Shown in pieces: positions 22,739 through 32,402 of a stretch of 64,000 bases of DNA. Origin of the DNA: Myxocyprinus asiaticus (Eukaryota; Chordata; Actinopteri; Cypriniformes; Catostomidae); the NCBI RefSeq assembly GCF_019703515.2, contig NC_059362.1:43329826-43393825 (forward strand). The letters run 5' to 3'. Under the pieces are notes generated by a model. It made no database searches. It was not told the DNA's origin and saw only the letters and a program-made list of their open reading frames with translations. Within the stretch, counting starts at the first letter, position 1, and each line of letters opens with the position of its first letter. The translations under genes were made by a program, and so were the position numbers.

Positions 22739-23500
22739 AAAGGAATATTCCGGGTTCAATACAAGTTATGCTCAATAGCAGGCCGGCTCCACAGGGGGGC
22801 CTGGGTGGGCCTGGCCCACCCAATCATGAGCTTGGTCCACCTTGAGAACTACACCTACACCCACCCCTCCAACTGTTCGGCCCACCCGGTGGGTCCTATG
22901 GGCCAACTTACATCTTAGAGCTGGAGCTGGGCCTGCTCAATCGACAGCATTTTTGCCATAATGTTGATTCATTTTGACTCGTCCCTCCTTTTCTTTATAA
23001 AGAGCAAAAAATCGAGGTTAGAGTGAGGCACTTACAATGGAAGTGAATGGGGCCAACTGTTGGAGGGTTTGAAGGCAGAAATGTGAAGCTTATAGTTTTA
23101 TAAAAGCACTTACATCAATTATTCTATTATAACACTTGTATTATTTGAGTTGTAAAGTTGTTTAAATTGTCATTTTTAGTCGTTTTAGTGTTTGTTGACT
23201 GTACGTCGTCATGTCAATGAAGTTGTAAAACTGGCTATAACTGTACACAGAAAAGATTAGTAATTGATTTTATCACACTAAAATCATGTTAACACACATT
23301 TTTTACGTCTTGTGACTATACTTTTGAAACGGTGAGTATTTTAATGTTTATGGATTGGCCCCATTCACTTTCATTGTAAGTGTCTCACTCTAACCCAGAT
23401 TTTAGCTTTTTTAAAGAGGAGGGGCAAGTCAACCTTAATTTTCAATATTATGCCACACATGCTGAGCTTAACTTGTGTTGAACACGGGATATTCCTTTAA
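22739..23500. mobile_element. MITE family B, copy 2
   Basis: The left end AAAGGAATATTCCGGGTTCA and right end GAACACGGGATATTCCTTT are inverted repeats, with the family's CACTTACAATGGAAGTGAATGGGG block near the left and its inverse near the right. A separate 157-bp element is inserted at 22777-22933. Confidence 0.9.
22777..22933. mobile_element. 157-bp GC-rich insert with 8-bp target duplication
   Basis: TGCTCAAT flanks it on both sides (22769-22776 and 22934-22941); other family B copies have only one AGCTCAAT at this place. The insert is strikingly GC-rich (GGGGGGCCTGGGTGGGCC) with weak TIRs (GGCCGGCTCCA against GGCCCAGCTCCA). The 8-bp duplication fits the hAT superfamily. Confidence 0.7.
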
Positions 23501-23689
23501 ATAGGCCCTTTCCCACTGGCGGTACTAAAGCATGTTTTAGGTACTTTCCCCCAGGACTAGTACTTTTTAGTCCTCTGAGAAGTTTTTTGGGGATTTTTAG
23601 CTCCTACTCTGACTGTGGAAACTGATGCAGCTTGTGATTGGTCAAAAACCTATGATGTAACAAAGCTTTGAGAAAGGAGAGGAGTCCAC

Positions 23690-24122
23690 CAGAGATTTAG
23701 CAGAGATGGGCCACTTCTATTTAAATGAATGGGAGAAATTGGAACACTCAACCAAGGAGCTCTGAGCGCCCAACGGTCGACGGATGTAGAAAGGAACCTT
23801 GCAGTTAAAAGAGCAAATCACCTTTTAGATACAGACCTCACCTGTCAATCAACACTAGAACACGCATGCGCATTAGCTATACAAGCCGGAATAATTGAAT
23901 TATTTTGTGTATTATGAGGTAAAGAATCACCATTTATGATACCAGTATTGTCAGATTTTATTGCTGATTTGAAATATATACTTTGATCGTAATCTTGACA
24001 AACCGTTGTTGAGATTTTGGTCTTTCTTCATTAAAGTAGATAGGAGCTGCACTGGCATGACTGGAAATTGCCTCCCGAGAGCGTTCCAAAGATGGCCGAC
24101 AGTGGACTGACTTGCTAGAAAG
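23690..24122. repeat. Repeat family C, copy 2
   Basis: Runs from TTTAGCAGAGATGGGCCAC to GACTTGCTAGAAAGATGG. It is longer than copy 1 in the middle (an extra GAATTATTTTGTGTATTATGAGG). It lies inside family Q. Confidence 0.75.
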
Positions 24123-24959
24123 ATGGAGTCCACAGCCGCCATTGTAAACAACTAGCTGCTAGCATGCTACTCACAGGATTTTACAATTCCCCTTAACATA
24201 AATAAAATAAAACCAACAAAGTATACAAAGAGGATCACCCGTATCACATGTGTGTGTGTGTGTAACTTCATCGGGAGACACACTGAGTTTATCGCATCTG
24301 TACTGTTTGTACTGTGTGACTGTTCAGAAAATAAAGTGATTTCTGGATTACTACATAAAAATTTTCCTGGGATGACGGATATAAATAATCAGATGTTTAT
24401 CGAGAGTGGGTAATTGAACTCTATTATACACTAAACCACCATGAAATCTAGTTTACATGAGGGAAGTATTGCGTGCCTGTTACCGTGTATGGTAACTTGC
24501 ATCAAGACGTATTTTTAAGTCAGTGAGTGAGTATTTCAGTACAGTAATTTATGTTGAGTCATAAAAGACTTTTGGTTAAAGATCATGTTGATAAATAGGT
24601 GTATAGTGCTTTCAACATGTTGTCCACTAAATTCAGCACGTGCTGCATGATAGTCTGACCGCTCATCTCGTCTCTCTCTCATGCTGCACGCACAGCTCTC
24701 ACGCCCAGTATAAACTGTAACATGAAGACAAAGACTGCGTCCGAAAATGGGAAAATGCTGTGTTCAGGGGACTGTATAAGCACGTATGATGAAATAAGTT
24801 GCTTTTTTAACTGTTCAGAGACCCATTTCCTTTAGAGTCCATTCATCCAAAAACGCTGTTGTTTAAACCATTATCTGATTAGGCAGCTGCCTATGTTTTC
24901 TGATGCAGCCAAAGTTTGTGTAAAACAGCCTTTACAAAAGTGTAACTCCAATCCCGGTG

Positions 24960-25700
24960 TACTCCATTCTCTGTAAAAAATGTCCGTAATTTTAACAGTA
25001 AAAGACTGTAAAAATGCTACAGTAAAAAAAAATTAATTGGTAAATGGCCAGTTACTTTAAAATATACAGTAAAAAATGTAAATATAAAAAAACCCCCATC
25101 ATTTTACAGTACAATATTGTAAAAATTAAATTTTTTACATGTAAAAAGTATGATTTTACCATATAATTAATGGTAAAAATGTATATTATGTTTAACAAAG
25201 AGTACATGTACTTTTTACAGTAAATTATTTTTAAAATTACGGTTAAAAAAATATTATCGGGTGTTCCCAGAATTCCCTGCGTTACCCATCACGTTTCATT
25301 ATATTTTATGGGAATAGTTGTTTCTTATTTTTAATATCAGTTACGAACATTGAGGTGTTCTGTGTTATATTTAATGTAGTTTAGTTAATGTTTACTGTAT
25401 TATTTAAATTTCACATGTGTTACCCTGATGGTGTTTAGTGTTTGTGTGAGTGACACTGAGCACTGTCTCTACATGTTTATTGGTCATTGCTCCTGGAAGA
25501 GCCACTGTTTGTGAACTTTGTCATCATGTGTCCTTTTGTAATTACTACAGTGAGTAACAATACATTATAAAGTGAAAAGCAGATTTTTACAGTTTTTACT
25601 AGCATAAAAAAGTATTAAGTTATCACTTAATAATATAAACGGTAATGCACCGTAAAATATACAGGCATCAAAATTACATCCTGTAAAGCCTGAAGCGTGT
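24960..25700. repeat. ACAGTAAAA-rich repeat (family O)
   Basis: Many variants of TTTTTACAGTAAA / TTTACTGTAAAAA recur in both orientations around a less repetitive centre (25260-25560). This resembles the palindrome-rich ends of a known type of fish DNA transposon. Superfamily not assigned. Confidence 0.5.
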
Positions 25701-25890
25701 TACCGTTTTTTTTTTTTTTTTATGTATTTATTTATTTAAACATGGTCGATACTAGATGACATCACTACAGTGGTAACTATGTGAATGCAACAGGGGAGAA
25801 ATCTCCTTGGGTGTCCCATTCCTCGTACGAGTTCTCATCTAGAAAGTTACTAAAGGAAAAGTACAGGACTGTAGGTGGGGAAAGGGCCTA

Positions 25891-26282
25891 AGGTGCACTC
25901 AGTAACTTTTTGCTTGTCATCTAGGACTTGCAGTGACACCTAGTGGTGTGGATGCAGCATAATTCAAAATCAATAGTTTTCAGTCACAGATGCTATTGTA
26001 GAAATTCACTATGATTAATTTAATCCAAGAGTGAAAGTGTCCAATAACAGGGTGGTTACTGAGATTAAGCGAGTAGTATTTGACTGGTCATGTGATCTCA
26101 ACATGGCAGCCCCATGTGCGGACCCTCTCCATGTAGAATAAAACAGCTTTTATAAGGTTACTGATATGACTGGAGTCTTCATTTCATGTGAGTGCTCATG
26201 ATTATATATGTTTAAAAATTACAATTAATTTCTTTAGGAGTAAAACTTTTTTAATAAGGATAAAATGACTGAGTGCGCCTAA
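25891..26282. mobile_element. MITE family H, copy 3 (most complete)
   Basis: The left end AGGTGCACTCAGTAACTTTT and right end AAAATGACTGAGTGCGCCT are inverted repeats. The interior GGTCATGTGATCTCAACATGG and GTCTTCATTTCATGTGAGTG serve as the reference for the two interrupted copies. Confidence 0.85.
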
Positions 26283-26374
26283 ACTCATACATGAGTATGA
26301 TTGATTAATTATGAATCGTAAAGCAATGACTTTAAATGGATGCTAACGTTAGATGCAACTGCAAACCATATGCA

Positions 26375-26530
26375 GCAAAGATGTATGTGTTGTGGGTGGC
26401 TGACAGAGCGTTGCTATGTGGCTTCTAAGGTGCTTTGAGTGTATTTTGCCGGGTTGCTTTGCGCTTGCTAGGGCGTTCTGGGTGGTTGCTACAATATGTG
26501 GTTGCTTACTGCAAAGCCCATCTGCAAATA
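26375..26530. repeat. Degenerate GTTGCTAG-type minisatellite
   Basis: Short units around GTTGCTATGTGG, GGTTGCTTTG, CTTGCTAGGGCGTTCTGGG and TGGTTGCTACAATATG recur at ~20-bp intervals, a tandem array type common in cyprinids. The open frame reading through it is not a gene. Confidence 0.6.
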
Positions 26531-27426
26531 GCTATCCAATCATGAAAAGAACAAGTGTAAATGCTCTCCATGATGCTCTTGAGACAGTTAGCAATTCGAT
26601 CGCATACAAGATGTGGTACTTTCTCATCACCAGTGAAGTACAGTATATACTTTGAATGTGAATTGTGATGCAGCTTATTTCATACAAACATCATCTCAAT
26701 GTCGCAATCGCAAATGATACTAGAATCTTTTGCCTTCAGTGTCTGTCTCTTCCTGTTCATTGTTGGGTAAGTTAATTTGACTTCTTGTGATCTCATGATC
26801 CATAGTGATCAACTGAAAAAAGTTAATTGGTTCCCCATGCATTTGTACCACTTTAAAAAAGTTCAACTAGGCTACACTGAGGACAAGTGCTTTTATTTTT
26901 ATTATTGCTTTTGTTTTTACTAGCATAAAAAATTCCATACTTCGGAATCAAGAAAAATTGGCTGTATTATCTATATAGAGCTAGACAAGCATGGTTATTA
27001 AACTTTCATACAGACATATACCTAAAGCACACACACACACACCTGCATGCACGTAAACAAAATTATACTATATTAATGGATTTTGGTTTGACATTCACTT
27101 AAGATTCCATAAATCACAGATATGTTCCTCTTCCTGTCTGCTCTTGTAAATATTAGCCACAGGAGTTCCAGGGAGATTTTGTGCTTGTCACAACTGGAAT
27201 TTTAATTTCAACTGCAGCAAGAGTGGATTATTTACTGACTGCTGATGGATTATTAATGTTAGAGACATGTTGTTGTGAGTTATTAATTCATGTTGTTAGT
27301 TATTATTAGAATAAATTATGTCAGAGCGAGGACTCTGAGCAGTAGATAGTGTTTTGGAGTATGTTTGTCTTTGAGTGTGTGTGTGTGTGTGTTTAGCTAT
27401 ACATTGGGGACAAAATTGGGAAAGTT
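26531..27426. other. Intergenic, nothing recognised
   Basis: Single-copy AT-rich sequence with short CA (27032-27043) and GT (27377-27392) runs. Confidence 0.4.
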
Positions 27427-27602
27427 TAACCCGGTGTCATGACAAGTCATAATCATTAGTACGAGATGGCGAAATCGGAAGAAATCGCACAGGTTGGCTT
27501 GTACAAATATCTTTAACTTTGACTCCTGCAGAAAAATATAAACGCACAATGTTATTATGATGTCTCCTAAGTGTAAACCCTTACCCTAAACCTAACCATG
27601 AT
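27427..27602. repeat. Family I hAT-like repeat, left fragment
   Basis: AACCCGGTGTCATGACAAGTCAT, TACGAGATGGCGAAATC and CCCTAAACCTAACCATGATTTTAA match the left half of the complete copy at 54736-55141 (landmarks at 27428, ~27461, ~27584). The right half is missing where family B copy 3 begins. Confidence 0.7.
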
Positions 27603-28840
27603 TTTAAAGGAATATTCCGGATTCAATATAAGTTAAGCTCAATTGACTGCATTCTTGGCATAATGTTGATTACCACAAAAAAAATTATTTCTACTCGTCC
27701 ATCCTTTTCTTTTAAAAAAGCAAAAATTGTGGTTACAGTGAGGCACTTACAATGGCAGTAAATGGGGCCAATTTTTGGAGGGTTTAAAGGCAGAAATTTT
27801 ACTTTTGTAAAAGCACTTAGGCTAATTCTGTTCAAACTTGTGTACAGTATGGGCTAAATTATTTGGCAAGTTAGTATTCTTATAATATATTTTTTCCAAG
27901 CATATTTTTCCAATTCATATCATATCAATCTGAATAGTTTCTAAGCAGAATTATTTTCAAGTGCTATTTAATTCTTGATGAGGGAGGATGTGGCTTAAAG
28001 CGACTAACACCCTGCATTCATGCATAATTATTAGGCAGCTTTATTACTACAGGTAAAATGGGCCAAAAAAAGAGATCCAACTTACACAAAAAAAAAAGTC
28101 CAAAATTATGAGAAGCCTATCAGAAGGATGCAACACTGTTAAAAATTCCATCTTATTGAGGTGTGACCACAAGACAATAAAATACTTTGTTATAATAACC
28201 TAGAGAGTAGCAAAAATGTGTTCAGAAGAAAAGGTGCAAATTAACTAAAGATATAAACGTAAAACCACCAGGAACCCTTTAGCTTCCAGTAGCACCAATT
28301 TTCAACATACTTGGAGTCTCCAAAAGTACAAGGTGAAAAGTACAAGTGAATTATAAGGATCCCAAGATGAAGCATCAAGATTGGGCCAGGAAATACCAGA
28401 ATACTGATTTTTTTCCCCAATGGTTTTATGGACAGATGTGATGAGTGGCTCTTGACAGACCAGATGTGTAAAAACATAGCTGGATCACTAATGTACACAT
28501 GATATGGGTTCAGATTAGGTGCCAGCAGATAACTGATTAAATGGCCGATAGTTCAAAAAAACAAATCAATTTATAGAATGAAAAAAATATCTTAGACTTT
28601 CCTCACTATAAAGAGCACATACATTGAAGCTACAAGAGTCCAAAATAAATAAAATAACAAAAGCAGTTAACTGTGCAACCAAAGTCTCAATAATAACTAG
28701 AAAAGTTGAGATTTGGTGTTCTCCTTTCAACAAGTCTGAAATACACCGGGGACTCTTATTTTGAAATAACAGAGGCTTGGCTAATTTTCAATGCTCTATA
28801 TGCAAGTATTTACCAAATGATGCTTTTTACAGCCTATATA

Positions 28841-30386
28841 CACTGGGTGCCCAATTATTAGGCAAGTGAGTATTCTGATCTTATCATTATTTCCATGCAC
28901 ATTTTACAAACCTAAACCATATAAACTTGAAAGTTTATTGGATTCAATCATTTTCAGGTGGTATGTATTTGTGTAATGAGGGAGGGTGTAAAGAAACTAA
29001 CACCTTATATCAAGGTGTGCATAATTATTAGGCAGCTTCATTACCTCAGGTAAAATGGGCCAAAAAAGAGATTTAACTGACACTGAAAAGTCAAATATTG
29101 TAAAATGCCTTTCAGACGGATGCAACACTCTTGAAATAGCTAAACTATTGAGGTGTGACCACCGGACAATCAAACGTTTTGTTGTGAATAGTCAACTGGG
29201 GCGCAAAAAATGGATGGAGAAGAAAAGGTGCAAATTAACTGCAAAAGACTTGAGAAGAATTAAATATGAAGCTACCAGGAACCCATTATCCTCCAGTGCC
29301 ACCATATTACAGAACTGCAACCTACCTGGTGTGTCCAGAAGTACAAGGTGTCAAGTGCTCAGAGACATGGCCAAGGTCAAGAAGGCTGAAACACGACCAC
29401 CACTGACTATATTCAAGTTGAAGCATCAAGATTGGGCAAAGAAATACCTGAAGACAGATTTTTCAAAGGTTTTATGAACAGATGAAATGAGATTGACCCT
29501 TGATGGACCAGATGGATGGGCCCGTGGCTGGATCACTAATGGACACAGGGCACCACTTTGAGTCAGGCGCCAGCAAGGTGGAGGAGGGGTACTGGTGTGG
29601 GCTGCTATCATTAAGGATGAGGTAGTTGGACCTTTTCAAGTTGAAGATGGACTGAAACTCAACTCCCAAACCTACTGCCAGTTTCTGGAAAGTACTTTCT
29701 TAAAGCAGTGGTACAGCAATAAGTCCTCAGCATTCAAGAAGGCCATGCTCTTTATGCAGGACAATGCTCCATCACATGCATCCAAGTACTCCACTGCTTG
29801 GCTAGCCAGCAAGGGGCTCAAAGATGCCCAAATAATGACTTGGCCCCCTTCCTCACCTGACTTAAATCCTACTGAGAACTTGTGGGCTCTTCTCAAACGT
29901 GAGATTTACAGTGAGGGAAGACAATACACCTCTTTGAACATTTGGGAGGCTGTGGTTGCTGCTTCAGTGAAAGTTGATCGTGAACAGATCAAGAAACTGA
30001 CAGACTCCATGGATGGAAGGTTCATGGCAGTTATTTAAAAGAAGGGTGGCTATATTGGTCACTGAATATTTTTAAAAGGCCAAAATTTTTATTTAATTGT
30101 CATTTTGTGTTACTTATTTGTTGCACTTACTGAGAATAAACAATAGAGTTGGGAGAAATTATTTTTGCAATATAGTTGCCTAATAATTGTGCACATTAAT
30201 ATTTGTCTAATAATTGTGCACACTTTTATATATATTCCTCTGAGAAAGACAAAACTCACTTTTCCTTAGTTAAACATTCAGGTTTGAGGTTCAATAACAT
30301 TTTGGATTAACTGAGAGCATTGTGTTTGTTCAACAATAAAATTAATCCTGAGGAATACAATTTGCCTAATAATTGTGCACGCAGTG
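28841..30386 (+). mobile_element. Tc1-like DD37E-type transposon, near-complete
   Basis: 1546 bp, flanked by TA (28839-28840, 30387-30388). TIRs begin CACTGGGTGCCCAATTATTA and, on the minus strand, CACTGCGTGCACAATTATTA. The 18-bp core GTGCACAATTATTAGGCA-like is repeated internally at 29017-29034, 30177-30194 and 30204-30221 (the last two inverted), giving two sites at the left and three at the right. This is a multi-site IR/DR layout for transposase binding. It encodes the transposase at 29055-30038. Compared with the older copy around it, it is far less decayed. Confidence 0.93.
29055..30038 (+). pseudogene. Tc1-like transposase (DD37E spacing) with two in-frame stops
   Basis: One reading frame of 327 codons starts at ATG 29055 (MGQKRDLTDTEKSNIVKC) and ends at TAA 30036-30038; Tc1 transposases are ~340 residues. 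The N-terminal half shows the two helix-turn-helix units (EIAKLLRCDHRTIKRFV near residue 30, then SSATILQNCNLPGVSRST). TGA at 29475-29477 and TGA at 29559-29561 interrupt the frame before and after the first catalytic Asp (TDE motif). The second Asp is in QDNAPSHAS and the Glu in DLNPTENLW; 37 residues lie between them instead of the 34 of classical Tc1. DD37E families are known (for example TRT and ITmD37E). Both stops are single codons, so decay is slight, but the protein cannot be made in full. Confidence 0.93.
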
Positions 30387-31026
30387 TATTCAACACAGAT
30401 GAAGAGTTTATATGTATGTTTTACCAGATGTGGTTTATTGATGAGGAATAAAAAAATTAGGAAAAAAGAAACTATCGGCATGGATTTTTGCAGATAACCA
30501 ATAGTTCCAAAAAGCAACTATAGGCACAGATTAATCGGTAAAACCGATATTCCGGTCTACCTCTAATTAGAACAGTAAAAAAGCTTTTGTACCTCTTTAA
30601 AAAAAATGTTAAGCATTCATAAGTAAAACAGGTATCTGATGACAAAATAAGCTAAGTGGCAAAATATCGATATCGTTATAGGCCTATAGGATTTTGTTAA
30701 AATCGGTATCAGCCAAAATTTTTCATATCGGTGCATATTCCTCACCTGAACTTAACTCAACTGAGAACTTGTGGGCCCTTTTAAAGCATGAGATTTACAG
30801 TGAGTGAAAACAGTCCACATCTTTGAATGATATCTGGGAGGCTGTGGTGGCTGCTTGAGCTAAAATAGAGAAAAAAAAAATATCACGAAAGAGAAAACAT
30901 CACGAAACTGACAGAATTAATAGATGGGAGGTTTGTGAAAGTTATTGTAAAGAAGTGTGCTTTTATTGCCCACTGAATATCTTGCTGCAGCTCCCCTGAG
31001 AAACACAACTCTCACTTTTTCTTTAA

Positions 31027-32007
31027 CCCCTTAAGCTCTGGAGGTGTTTTTAAAGATTACCTGTTTCAGAGGCATGCACAAAATTAAAGGCTTATAACTC
31101 TACAAAAAAACCAAGGGTCAATTGTTTGGTATCATTTTAAAGAAAACTTTTAAAAGATTGTAATCAAGGATATCTTTCAAGGATATCTTTATTATCCCAG
31201 AGGGGCAATTTGTTTTACAGTCAGCAGTAAACACACAACCATCAGACAAACAGTAATAAATGGACAATAAATAAAACATAAATCACACTAAGTTAATGGC
31301 TAAAGGTGTGCTCTCTCTTCAAAGCATGCAGGCATGAGTAATGAGATCTCATTCAGTTTCATTCTGTGTCATTTGAGCCATCATTGAGTCTGTGTCATGT
31401 ACTTGGCAGCATCTCCTGGTGGCCATATATAATTACAGTGAAAGATCCTCTCTGCCCATATTTGGATGACTTCCACCTCTGGTTGCAGCGATCTGAATCC
31501 TAATACTTTAGCATTCCATGCTGCTGGACAACGTACTACATCATTTCCAATGATGTCATCTGATCCAGGAGAGAGAGCATGTTTTTTGCCAAATAGCACA
31601 TTATGTGCTGTGTGCCTATTGTGCTTCGTGAGGATTATCTAATGATCTATGCATCTGATTACGTTGTGTGTGTGTGGGCTCGTTTTAATGGGAATCCCCT
31701 CTAAGTAATGGTATATGATATTTTATGTTCTGTTTATTTTTAGTGAAGTTTAAAGTGAAGACGCGGCATAAAAGCAACACTTGTTTACATGTATGTCAAA
31801 TGCATATTTAGCTATTACGCGCTATATTTTTGTCTGTGAGAAAACAAATAGGCTGGATGTATTCTACTCTTTGAGAGCTGCCTACATGCATTGTAAAGTA
31901 CAGCTTCTAAACTTTATAACGATACCATTTTTTGTGTTGGTCAAGACTGTTGTTATTAATTTTTTGATTATTATCTTTTTCTGTGAGGCCAATCTGAGCT
32001 TAAAGGG
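31027..32007. mobile_element. piggyBac-like non-autonomous element (TTAA target)
   Basis: The left end CCCCTTAAGCTCTGGAGG and the right end on the minus strand CCCTTTAAGCTCAGATTGG are inverted. TTAA flanks both sides (31023-31026, 32008-32011). The younger Tc1-like copy has the empty site as CCTTAGTTAAACATTCAGG (~30265), proving TTAA is the target. A TTATTATCCCAGAGGGGCAA block (~31190) inside may be a retroposon tail. The small ORF at 31781-32011 has no known domain. Confidence 0.75.
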
Positions 32008-32402
32008 TTAAGAATTCAGTTTTGGTACAAAATAAGGTTTTAGGAATCACTGACAGCATTGTATCTGTTAACAATGAAATGAATATATATAATGAAAAAT
32101 ACTAACTGCCTAATGATTCTGCATGCAGTGTATTGAGCTGTAAAGCTGTTGAGCTGATATGGTTATTAAGCGATTTTTATCACACTAATATCATGTTATC
32201 ATGCATATTGTTTACGTCTTGTGGCTATACTTTTGAAACAGTGGCTATTTTAACATTTACAGATTGACCCCATTCACTTCCATTGCAAGTGCTTCACTTT
32301 AAAACAGTTTTTTGCTTTAATTTGTTTTTAACAAAAATGAGGGATGAGTCGAAATTAATTGTAGTAATCAACATTATGTCACAAATGCTGTCTATTGAGC
32401 TA

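Larger units (their letters stand above)
23501..25890. mobile_element. Large TIR element, family Q, with nested repeats
   Basis: The left end TAGGCCCTTTCCCAC and right end GTGGGGAAAGGGCCTA are inverted repeats, with GGTACT / AGTACAGG subterminal blocks. Inside lie family C copy 2 and a CAGTAAAA-rich repeat (24960-25700). It abuts family B on the left and family H on the right. No transposase frame seen. Confidence 0.6.
28528..30738. mobile_element. hAT-like repeat inside old Tc1-like copy
   Basis: The segment before 28840 and after 30389 belongs to neither Tc1-like copy. It carries ATCGG/CCGAT-rich text (TTAATCGGTAAAACCGATATTC, ~30531; ATATCGATATCGTTATAGG, ~30664; TCATATCGGTGCAT at its right edge) typical of certain fish hAT-type repeats. 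Termini and target duplication are not clear. The younger Tc1-like element sits inside it. Confidence 0.45.
27845..32130 (+). mobile_element. Old Tc1-like (DD37E-family) element, itself invaded
   Basis: The left end CAGTATGGGCTAAATTATTT follows TA at 27843-27844; the right end GATTCTGCATGCAGTG is followed by TA (32131-32132). Three surviving blocks (27845-28527, 30739-31026, 32008-32130) align with the younger copy 28841-30386 in the same order and orientation. The coding part is full of stops and indels, and ~270 bp equivalent to young 29575-29845 is missing around the first inner insertion. Confidence 0.85.
27605..32402. mobile_element. MITE family B, copy 3, split by a 4.3-kb transposon nest
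   Basis: The left half (27605-27842: AAAGGAATATTCCGGATTCA ... GAGGCACTTACAATGGC) and right half (32133-32402: TTGAGCTGTAAAGCTGTTGA ... GACCCCATTCACTTCCATTG) join to give the order seen in copies 2 and 5. At the join, copy 2 reads AACACTTGTATTATTTGAGTTGTAAAG, so the break is exactly at a TA. The right TIR is eroded. Confidence 0.85.

Noticed and set aside
22625..22918. 97-residue open frame
   Set aside because: Spans the boundary of a MITE and its GC-rich insert; not a gene.
29472..29896. Minus-strand open frames in the DD37E-type element
   Set aside because: Shadows of the transposase frame on the other strand.
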